Positions 55,549 to 64,000 of a stretch of DNA of 64,000 bases are shown piece by piece. The stretch lies in assembly GCA_948474755.1 (NCBI GenBank), contig CAOLHI010000419.1, positions 124,001-188,000 on the forward strand, read 5' to 3'. Position 1 is the stretch's first letter; the number at the start of each line of letters is the position of its first letter. The notes under the pieces were generated by a model. That model had not been told where the DNA came from and did no database searches. It worked only from the letters and a program-made list of their open reading frames with translations. The stretch comes from Ctenosaura bakeri (taxonomy: Eukaryota; Chordata; Lepidosauria; Squamata; Iguanidae). The position numbers and the translations under genes are program-made.

Positions 55549-55575
55549 TAATGGCAAGTGTCAAATGCAACAAAT
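55549..55575. repeat. 27-bp exact copy of 53912-53938
   Basis: The segment beginning TAATGGCAAGTGTCAAATGC is identical at 53912-53938 and 55549-55575, in the same orientation, 1.6 kb apart, with similarity (CTGCT) just upstream too. The origin is unclear. Confidence 0.85.
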
Positions 55576-55749
55576 AAGCACACCTCTCCCACCAGGCCTA
55601 CAAGACCCCATTCCTTGCCAGAAATAGAAAACCTAGTGCCAGAATTTGGAGACTGAGAGAGTGAAATGGTGATGGATGCAGTGATTCATTGAGAGGGCAG
55701 TGTGCAAGAGAGGGTTCACAATGACTGTGAAAATATATTGGGGAATAAG

Positions 55750-55973
55750 AAACCATTTCACAATGCACTATTATAGCACTGTGTCTCCACTTTAACCACC
55801 ATGGCAACATGCTATGGAATTCTGGGATTTAATGGTGAGAGTGGATAGAGTTCTTAGCCAGGAAGCTCTAGTACCCCTCCCCCCAAACTACAAACTCCAG
55901 GATTCCATAGGATGTTGCCATGGCAGTTAAAGTTCAATCATAGTTGTATAATTGCACAGTGCAAAAGGGCCTC
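55750..55973. mobile_element. Palindromic MITE, family B
   Basis: It shares CTATGGAATTCTGGGATTT / AAACTCCAGGATTCCATAGG inverted segments and a CCATGGCAGTTAAAG block with 17539-17762. Right end GCACAGTGCAAAAGGGC; left end CATTTCACAATGCAC is diverged. Confidence 0.6.
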
Positions 55974-56213
55974 AGGTTTCTTATGTTAATGTTTCCTTAA
56001 CTGCTTAACTTGGCAGCTCACTTTCTTAGCCCAGCAGTATGTAAAGCAGAAGCTGAAGAGGAGAGTCAGTTAATAAAACAGGGAAACCATTACTGTGAGT
56101 ATGGAGGCTTACAGCGAGGAAGCAATTGATCAAAGAGGTTTCCCAAGTGTTAAAGCACTTCCTGCCTAGCCAACTCTTAGGTGTCTATGACGCAAGGAGT
56201 ATCAGTTCACCAA

Positions 56214-56363
56214 GGCCATTTCCACACTGGACTGTTATAGCATTATTATTCCGCTTTCAACATCCTACGAACTTGAAGCCCCTCCCTAAACTGCAAACCC
56301 CAAGATTCCATAGGATGTTGTAAGCGGAATAGTGCACTATAACAGTCTAGGGCGAAAATGGCC
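56214..56363. mobile_element. Palindromic MITE, family A (short), TSD CAA
   Basis: GGCCATTTCCACACTGGACT and CTAGGGCGAAAATGGCC-type ends; CAA at 56211-56213 and 56364-56366. It is deleted in the middle: GAACTTGAAGCCCCTCCC replaces part of one arm. Confidence 0.83.
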
Positions 56364-56392
56364 CAAGAGTGCCAGATGCTTCAGGAGACTTT

Positions 56393-56857
56393 GGCCCTTT
56401 CCACATGGAGGGGGAAACGGGTGAAAACACCCGAAAATGGAGCTTACCAGCAGCTGGGCGAGTCCGTCACCACACGGAGCAGCGTGAGCTTGCTGCTCCA
56501 CACTTGTCTGGCATCCCAAATGGCAGCTTCCGGTTGGTGGAGGCTCTCCACCAACCGGAGAAGCTCGCCAGCTGGAAGTCCGCCCTCGGCAGATCTGCAG
56601 GCACGCACCTGCGAGTGCCTGCAAATCTGCTTCTGAGCCGGGCGACGAAGCGGCACGGGGTTGTGCGCTCCCTGGTTTTTAAAAACCTCTGAAAAGAGGT
56701 TTTTAAAAACCATGCTGCGCGACCAGCTCTGGTCGCTCCTGCGTGGATTGAGGTGTGGAACTACAAAAAGTAGTCCACGCCAATCCATGCTATGGTGCAG
56801 AAGACCTCCGTTGGAGGTCGCTCTGCACCATTTTAAAATACTAATGTGGAAATGGCC
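56393..56857. mobile_element. GC-rich MITE built of serial hairpins, TSD TTT
   Basis: The ends GGCCCTTTCCACAT and AATGTGGAAATGGCC are inverted and match family A termini; TTT flanks both sides (56390-56392 and 56858-56860). The 465-bp interior is a row of hairpins. Stems: 56418-56423/56428-56433; 56476-56483/56492-56499 (8 bp); 56530-56542/56546-56558 (13 bp, 3-base loop); 56591-56604/56615-56628 (one mismatch); 56674-56690/56695-56711 (17 bp perfect); 56719-56726/56729-56736; an imperfect stem over 56741-56790; and 56793-56830. No protein is encoded; overlapping frames on both strands reflect the palindromes. Confidence 0.8.
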
Positions 56858-56860
56858 TTT

Positions 56861-59214
56861 GAGCTGCTTATTATGTGGCTGCCTCTGTATATGCTGTCCC
56901 AAGACCTCAAGTACATTAAATTGCAATTAAAAATGCTCATGTTAATAATGGTTAATGACTAAATTGATTTTGATGTGTTCAGTTCCTGTTAATTTATGTT
57001 ATAATTAATTTAATGAATTTAATCCTTAATATTAAATGATAGTGAATGAAGTAAAAGTAAACTAAATGAAGCAAATATAAATAATCTACACTTTGACTTA
57101 AAATTGATAAAATACAAATATACAAGGAAGTGTAGCTTTTGAGTATTTGGCCAGGTTGAAAAGTAGCTACCAATCCTACCATAATTGTTCACCCCTGTTG
57201 AGATCATTCCTCTTCCATTCTGGCTTAGAAGAGTCTATGGTTAGCAAAGGAGTACCTGTTGTCTCCCAAATATCTCTGGAGTGTGCACTTTGGCCTTTAG
57301 AGTGGCTATCATGTTTTATCAGAAGCTTCTAACATTTGCCAACATTATCCCCATTTCAGCAGTGACACCTTCATTCCCTAGGGATGATTCAAGGCCAAAA
57401 GGACTATACCCAGTTCCTTCCTCAGGGTTAATTTAAAAGCTCATCTACTTTTTTGAAACTGAGTACCTGCAGTTTGAATTAAGTGACAGGAGTTTTGATT
57501 CTGTTCTAGTTCAAGGGTAGCTCATCCCTTTTATATAGGTCTGAAATATTCAAAAAAGTTCTTCAGTACCTAGTACTTCTAGACCCATTCACACATGCAT
57601 GTTCTCCATGTATTGAGAATTCTCAGCCTTACTTTTCTAGCTGGCCTTGAATGTGAAACAGGTAGCCTTGAAGAAAAAGTTTGGATGTGCTGGATTTCAT
57701 CTACCTGCCTAAGAACCTAAATTTGGCTTTTAGGACCTCAGAGCAACATTTCCCCATCTCAGTGGTGACGATGGGCACCATGACCGCTGAGCACTTCCAT
57801 GCTATCTAGACCAGACCTGGAAGTCCTGGGGCCAGTTTGGGATCTTCAGGACTCATAGAGATGGGGAGGTTTGTAGAGATGGGAAACTGTAACTTCAGCT
57901 TCTGTAAACCATAGTACCATGTACATTACATGGGAGTAAGCTGAACTAACAGCAACAATGATTTCTTGGAGCCACCTCCCAATTCCGACCTCTTTCTTCA
58001 CTCAGATGTGAACTGTATTTTATTTAATAGGACTTTCTGACTAGAGAGTCAAAATAAATTATGTTGACTTGAAGAAAGCAAACTCAAGTGATTGGGAAGA
58101 GGGGAGGATTGTCAGCACTGTTAACTATGGTTCTTAAAAACTACGGGGAAATTCAAGAAACATAAAATAGTATCACTTTACACTTTACAAGCAGTTTTAT
58201 ACCCCAAGCTTCACAAAGGCAGGTGATTGAAAACTAAGGCTGATGGCTTAAACAAAACTTCTTATGATTAGAAATAATATGGAGTACCATGGATTGTGCT
58301 TATTTACAACTTATCGTCCATGCCCTTCTGGTGGCTGGTTGGTCCACATCAGTGGGGAAGTGAATCTGCTCTGGGCTTTATAGGAGCTATCCAAGGAGCT
58401 GAATCTATTTTGGAGGATCTTGGATAGTACTTCAAAGTTCAGACTTGTTGGAAATTTCTAGCATTCTTTCTTCCCCTGCCTTGTTCCAAAACAAATGAGG
58501 TTTAGCTAGCATAGGATAAATCTTCCTTGACATGTAAAAGTCCTCTGGACTCTCACCTGAAGTCTCAGCTGTTGTTCTGTGTTATTTGAAATGATTGGCT
58601 ATAGTATCCAGACCATGTGACCCTGGATACACCCTGGAGTCAGTCATTGGCCTTCCATAGAAGACGATGCCTCTTTCTCTTTTTCCTCCCTTTGCAATCT
58701 TGCCTCTAGCACCTTCTCTCTGCTATGCTAGCCTCTCCACCAAGAAGTTGGTGAGTTAAAAATGAAGCTATCTTCCCTAATCCTTTTGTTAGTTAGGATC
58801 TAGTTTCTCCAATGCATATGTAATTGTAAAGTTTATTTGTAAATCCTTTAAGTTTAGAACCTGAAACTGCCTGCCTTGTTTTGCTTTCCAAGTCAGTCTC
58901 CTTTCAGGGAAGCCATACAAAGATTGGGACATGCTTTTCCTGCAACTCTGCTAAAAGAAGGCTAATTCCTAATAGCTTTAGCTTTCATAGACTTTTCCAA
59001 AGGGCTAACACTCTGGGAAACTCTAACTCCCAACAAGACTAAACAGAGAGCAGATTCACTAACACACTGACATGGAAACTACCAGCTGCCACTGCCAGGT
59101 ACCTACATTCTACATTGATCTTTTAGGATTAAGTCCAGATAGGGAAGAAAAAGTATCTGGAACCAATAAAGATGTCTCACAACATCATTAGTGGGCATTA
59201 CTTTTTGGAATATA
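56861..59214. other. No gene recognised
   Basis: 2.3 kb of AT-rich, unique-looking sequence with only two short frames near 57000-57330 that lack motifs. Confidence 0.42.
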
Positions 59215-59720
59215 TAATTTCACATTAGTCCAGCATTATCTGGAATTCTGTGTCCAAATCCAGGTGGTGCACCTTAAGAAGGATGTTGACAAAGTGGAGA
59301 AGATTCAGTGGATGAAAATGAAGATATTTAGGAGTGTAGAAAACATTCTATGAAAAAAATTGAAGGGCCTAGCTATGTTTACTTAGAAAAGAGAAGGATA
59401 AGTGGTGTTAGCACAGAATCATAATACCTTAAGGGAACAGAAACTTTGCCACTACCCCAAAAAGCAGCATTAGAGTTAATGGATTTATGTTATGAATCAG
59501 TAGGTTTTAGCTAAACTTTAAAAGAAAAATCTTTGTGGAGGTTAATCCTCCCTTGAGGGAACTGTCCACTGCTGTTGGCCTTCACATAATTGCTGGCCAG
59601 CTGTTGGAGATGCCTTAATGTTTTATTTCCTGCATCAAGATGAGGGATGAATTTAATGGCTTCCAACTAGCCTTCCTCCCCACCTCTAATTTTACAATAT
59701 TCTTATTCTGTACCACCTGT
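59215..59720 (+). mobile_element. CR1-type LINE 3' fragment
   Basis: Plus-strand translation of 59270-59420 follows the end of CR1 ORF2: LKKDVDKVEKIQWMKMK, then a GLAMFT-x-KREG block equivalent to ELGLFSLEKRRLRG. The 3' region contains GGAGATGCCTTAATGTTTTATTTCCTGCAT and GGATGAATTTAATGGCTTCC, resembling CR1 3' ends. Heavily decayed, no intact frame. Confidence 0.5.
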
Positions 59721-61250
59721 GAGAGTCATTGTGTTATAATATTATGAAAGAGCAATGTGTCTCTTTGTAATGACAGAAGTTTCAGTTTATAACCACCTGA
59801 AAGATAAACCAAGTCTCAGAAATAGCAGATCACTTCCTCAGTGTCATAAGTTTCTGGATTCCATTTTAATATTTATTGTTATTTTACATCAAATGAACTC
59901 TGAAATCACAAAGTTATCCCTATATGAACACAACAAATGGCTAAAACACACCTTATCCTTTAATAGGCATCATTGTGACTTTGGTTGTTTATTGTTGAAA
60001 TTGCCCAGATATTGGGACTTAGATGTGAATGCAGAATTAGTATTTTGGAAGGAGTGCTGGCTGATTTGCAGCTAAATTAATGCAGCAAAGTTAATTTAAA
60101 AAGTGTTTAATAAGCTGTCAGCAGCACACAAGCTGCCTGCTCATCACTGGGGTTGAGCTATTCATTCTTGCTACTGAAATACGCTCATGTTCAGTCTAGT
60201 CTGAGAGATTTTTCACCTTTGCCTTGAGGAATGAAATTACTTGCCTTCAAGGAGACAGCTTATTTGTCTCAGTGTAGTTCTTTAGAAGCAATTTATTTTT
60301 GGCCTTTTGAAGACTTCTTCCATTTGTTTCTGATATTTTTTTCCTCTCCTTTGGGCAGTTCCAATATTCTTGTAATTACATTAGGGAGATTCTTTGGACA
60401 TGCTGTACATGTACATACAAAATGACAATAATTAAACTATTGTTGCTCCTCTAAGGGTTTGGAACTGTGTCTCTTGATGGGACAACATTATGCTATTATG
60501 AAAACACTGTTATTCTCTTGGTTTTCAGAGTATTGCAGTTTACACTGAGTGACAAGCAGAAAAGAGATTAGGGAGTTATGAACAAGACCAGAAGTGGGGA
60601 ACCATTTACAGATTTGGGAGTGAATTGGTGCATATTCATAATTGTTCATACACACTCCATTCCACACCATAATTCCACACAAAGCTAACTAGCTTTACTC
60701 ACCCATCACCTTTCCCAGTGGTTCAGAGAGGAAGCTTGCTAGGCTGAATTACAGCCATAGTAGTTTCTCTGGGAGTTCTTCATTCCTGTGCTAAGCACCA
60801 GATAGTTTGCATCTAGAGATTATTTGGCCTGCTATTTCCTTCCTGGTACAGCATGAGTGCTTCTTCCTGTTTTAGGAGTCAAGGAGGCATCCAATCCAAG
60901 CACAAGTGTGTGTGCATGAGTGGGCAGCAAGGTATACTTTATCAGGTTCTGGGCAACTTGGCACACAGCGTAGTCCAATTACTGTGAGGGGAAAATAGGG
61001 CTAAATCATTGATAATGCTTGATAAAACTTATAGATGCCATTTCATTTGTATTTATTTTGGTTTATTAAATATCAGTCAAAATTAACCAGGAATAAAAAT
61101 TCAAAAATTGAAATTTTCTAGCTTTCTTTTCTGTTTCTTCTTCCGAAATTATGTTGCAAATGCTGATCGTTTCGTTTGTAGGCAGCAAGTGAGCGAGTTG
61201 ATATAATATTGCCAACTTGAGTGGAACTGGTAGGGAGAGATAATGCTCTC
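59721..61250. other. No gene recognised
   Basis: A 106-codon plus frame at 59755-60075 is open but shows no motif or splice context and reads like chance in AT-rich DNA. Nothing else noted. Confidence 0.42.
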
Positions 61251-61253
61251 TTA

Positions 61254-61395
61254 GGCCATTTCTACACTATACTGTTATAGTGCTATTATTCTACTTTCAA
61301 CATCCTGTGGAATTCTGGGGTTTGTAGTTTACTTAGGTCAAAGAGCTCTTTGGCTAAGAATTCTAAATGCCCCTCCCTAAACTGCAAACCCCAGA
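61254..61395. mobile_element. Palindromic MITE, family A, right arm truncated
   Basis: GGCCATTTCTACACTATACT, CACTTTCAACATCCTGTGG-type and AGAATTCTAAATGCCCC segments are present, but the right arm stops after CTGCAAACCCCAG. TTA precedes the left end. Confidence 0.75.
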
Positions 61396-62100
61396 AAGCT
61401 CTTTAGTATCCTAATAGACTTATTCATCCAATATTGCCAATTCCTTACAACCTCTACTCCCCAAGGGAGGGAAGGAACAAGGGAGAGAAGGAAACTCTGC
61501 CACAAAACTTTATCTTGTAGTCAGTTTTTAAAAGCCTTTAGATCAGTGGTTCTCAACCTTCCTAATGCCGTGACCCCTTAATACAGTTCCTCATGTCGTG
61601 GTGACCCCCAACCATAAAATCATTTTCGTTATTATTTATTTATTAGTTAGTTAGTTAGTTAGTTATTTCCAACATCAAATAGATTGGAAACACTGCCCTA
61701 AATCACTGCTCTGGATAGACTTCTAATGCCTAAAAACTGGTAACCCTCCCCCCTTTTTTTAAGCACAGAAAGCGTCCATCAATGCCAGAATTAAGGCAGT
61801 AGTTCTAGTTCTGAATGTTGGGTTTCCACAGTTCAAAAAGCCAGTCACTCCCAAAGACAATGCCGAAACAGCCCACATTTTACACGAGGCGCAGGGAGGA
61901 AAGGACAGGGAGAGGGGAAAGATGGTGGCAGCATAAGCAGACGTGTTTTGTTTCCCTCCCTCCCTCCCTTAAAGGGAGTGCAGACGCTGAACATACAAAA
62001 AGCGAGGAATGCAAGACAGTCAGGGCGAGGAACACAACATGTGTGTGTGGCAAGCGCCAAGGGTCCACGCACAACAAAAGCGAGAGGAGAAAGTCATCCT

Positions 62101-62254
62101 GGCTATTTCTGCACTAGACTGTTATAGCACTATTATTCCACTTTCACCATCCTATGGAATCCTGGGGTTTGCAGTTTGAACTGCAAACCCCAGGATTCCA
62201 TAGGATGATGAAAGTGGAATCATAGCGCTGTAACACTGGAATGTGGAAATGGCC
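62101..62254. mobile_element. Palindromic MITE, family A, nested in the hAT element
   Basis: CTATTTCTGCACTAGACTGT and the ATGTGGAAATGGCC end are inverted. Inner arms TCCTATGGAATCCTGGGG / CCCCAGGATTCCATAGGA are perfect and meet at TTTGCAGTTTGAACTGCAAA, so the copy folds almost completely. Confidence 0.85.
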
Positions 62255-62299
62255 AAAGTCCACAGGACAGATCAGACAGCACTTTCGAGTAAAAAAAAA

Positions 62300-63080
62300 A
62301 ACACAACCAAGGAGCCTCGGGGGCTCTTGCTACACAAACCGAAGCCCTTGGCTGACGCCCCCTGCTCCTTTCCTGACCGAATTCTTGGTCTCGGAGGGAC
62401 CGACCTCCCCCATCGGATGGCAGATCCGCCGCAGGAAAGTTTCCCCCTTTGCCTGCCGGACCAAAGGCGACAGCCACACCGACAACTCCCACAGAGTGGC
62501 GTGCCCAGAATGAATGGGCAATCGGGCGATTGCCACTGCTGCAGCCCCGCCACTTTGGGAAGCAAGCAGAGCCCAGCTGCTCACTCACCCCGGAAAGCAA
62601 CTCTGTTCACCGGCATGAATGAGCATGAGGCGAAGAGGGTGAGGGGATGGGGTCCCAGACATCCCGCTGCAGCGCCATAAACCCTGAATGGGAGTGGTGC
62701 GGGTGCGAGCATCCAAGCAGCGCCCGGCTGCTCACTCGCCCCGGCAAGCAACTCTGACTCTGTAAGTCAGCATGAAGGGGAAAGGGAACACCGAAGGGGA
62801 AGCCCTCTGTGTGTGTGTGTGTGGTGCAGGCGCAAGCGTCCAAGCAGCACCTGGCTGCGGCTGGCTGCACGCCTCCTCTCCCCTCCCACCAGCGCAGGGT
62901 CTCCTCTCCTCACCTCCGCCTTAACGCTCTGACTCCAGCTCTCTCCTCCCACTCTCCGCACCTCTAGCTCCACCTCAGGCTCCTCTAGTGCTTTCCCACC
63001 AGGCAGGGAAAGACGGGGAAATGCCCAGCATGCCTCCTCTCCCCTCCTCCCAGCGCAGGGGTCTCAGAAGCACTGCTCCC
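62300..63080. repeat. CpG-rich interior with duplicated blocks
   Basis: GCTGCTCACTCACCCCGGAA (near 62577) recurs as GCTGCTCACTCGCCCCGGCA (near 62728). GCCTCCTCTCCCCTCCCACC (near 62871) recurs as GCCTCCTCTCCCCTCCTCCC (near 63031). Frames of 60-145 codons on both strands in this stretch share no motif with any family I recognise. A (GT)n run lies near 62811. Confidence 0.65.
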
Positions 63081-63205
63081 ATTGGCTGTGAGGCCACCTT
63101 CTTTTAAAAGGGAGGAGCAGGATTGAGGAGCGGCGACCCCTGTGAAATGGTCATTCGACCCCCAAAGGGGTCCCGACCCCCAGGTTGAGAACCACTGCTT
63201 TAGAT

Positions 63206-64000
63206 GAACCCATCTCAAAAATAGCTTTAGTGCTTGCAATAGTTTCTTTAAGTTCAGACAAAAATCCAGAATGGAATCACTACCAAATGGCATAGAAGCT
63301 ACCAATGGTCACTGCGTTCAGTCATGAGTGTTGCCTTTCTCTCATTTTTTCCAAAATGTTCCAAATGACCTGTTCCAGATGAGGTTCCTGTGGAAGAGGA
63401 GGACAAGGTAGTTGCAGTGCCTAATAGTTTAGTAGTTCAGAAAGAAAGAAATGACATTTAGTGACAGTGATCCTAATGTACACACCACTTGGGGCCCTGG
63501 CATTAACAAACTGTGTCAAATACCCTTTTCTCCCTGAGCAGTTATCTTTGGCCCTTTCCCCAAGCCTTGCCTGCAAGAACAAGTAAAGCAAAATTTAGGC
63601 TTGTTCAATCCCCAATGACTGAGCAGATGTGTGGGTTTTGAGGGCTTTGTACTGTTGCTATCCAGTAAGCCAAACTGAACCATTTCTACTAGCTTGAAGG
63701 TCTAATCATGGCCCTGGGGAGGAGGTAATTCTTCTCACAGCATGCATGACAGTGCCAGATCATTATAACATACACACAGAATTATGCAGGACAAGATAGC
63801 ATTGAATTTATGGTCCCAAACCTCCCGTTCCTTTTTAACTATCATCTTTTAAATTCCATATCTTGTTTTGTTTTAAGCCAACCCATGTGAATAGTAAAGA
63901 ACCTGAAATACTATTCTGTGTAGTTTTACATTAAAGGGATACAGTATGATTTGGGTGGGCAGTAAGTGCTCTCTAGATCCAAGTATGGAGCTTTGAAAAA
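63206..64000. other. No gene recognised
   Basis: Unique-looking sequence to the window end; no frame above 60 codons beyond the hAT element. Confidence 0.42.

Larger units (their letters stand above)
61544..63197. mobile_element. SPIN-like hAT element with CpG-rich interior, 8-bp TSD
   Basis: The left end CAGTGGTTCTCAACCTTCCT with GTGGTGACCCCCAACCATAA, and the right end CCCCTGTGAAATGGTCATTC, GACCCCCAAAGGGGTC, AGGTTGAGAACCACTG, closely resemble the ends of SPIN hAT transposons. CTTTAGAT lies immediately outside both ends (61536-61543 and 63198-63205). The 1654-bp interior does not encode a recognisable transposase. It holds a (TTAG)n run near 61647, a nested family A MITE (62101-62254) and a GC/CpG-rich segment (about 62300-63080) with internally repeated blocks. 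Confidence 0.85.

Noticed and set aside
56358..56930. Open frames of 89-160 codons on both strands
   Set aside because: They result from serial palindromes in a MITE; the peptides of both strands mirror each other.
62220..62680. Overlapping 90-145 codon frames on both strands in CpG-rich sequence, suggesting exons or a promoter island
   Set aside because: The region is bounded by hAT TIRs and an 8-bp TSD, the frames conflict, and no domain is recognisable. Host-captured sequence stays possible and is listed as a finding.

Overview
This window looks like intergenic or intronic DNA from a squamate reptile, probably a lizard. The assignment rests on the mix of repeats: BovB (RTE) LINEs with their tRNA-derived Sauria-type SINE partners, a 5S rRNA-derived SINE, L2, CR1 and L1 relics, a Penelope-like fragment, Ty3/gypsy and Ty1/copia LTR elements, a Helitron end, and several hAT and pogo/Tigger-like DNA elements. 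I found no convincing host exon, tRNA gene or rRNA gene. Almost every open frame longer than 60 codons lies in a transposable element or in low-complexity sequence.

Layout. 1-6244: an L2 LINE 3' end (1960-3083) and a coiled-coil relic on the minus strand, otherwise featureless. 6245-13848: a complete LTR retrotransposon with about 99% identical 885-bp LTRs, a 5-bp AACAA target duplication, a tRNA-Leu-type primer site, and gag and pol broken by many frameshifts. Its pol order is protease, integrase, reverse transcriptase, RNase H. Integrase before RT is the order of the rare Gmr1-like branch of Ty3/gypsy. 13849-20100: mostly unique AT-rich DNA. 20100-31440: two BovB copies (one split by two SINEs), an L2 end, a CpG-rich TIR element, a Helitron end, a solo LTR and several palindromic MITEs. 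32000-35777: a decayed, truncated minus-strand Ty1/copia element whose primer site matches nt 10-39 of initiator tRNA-Met. 36450-45620: a MITE, a hAT remnant with a SINE, a Penelope-like fragment, a pogo/Tigger-like element filled with minisatellite arrays, and an L1 fragment. 45838-56860: further MITEs, a hAT element with perfect 8-bp TSD, two solo LTRs, a second Helitron end, a pogo-type MITE, an L2 split by a 5S-derived SINE and a solo LTR, and a GC-rich element made of serial hairpins. 59215-63205: a CR1 fragment and a 1.65-kb element with SPIN-like hAT termini and a CpG-rich interior.

The genes present do not form a host pathway; they are the machinery of mobile elements (capsid, protease, integrase, reverse transcriptase, RNase H, GIY-YIG endonuclease), nearly all inactivated. 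Features most worth a second look are the integrase-before-RT gypsy element with tandem AGGTCA direct repeats in its LTRs, the copia half-tRNA primer site, the serial-hairpin MITE, and the fact that the GC-rich islands noticed here all lie inside TIR-bounded elements. Boundaries and identities come from reading the sequence and from family knowledge; no database search was run.
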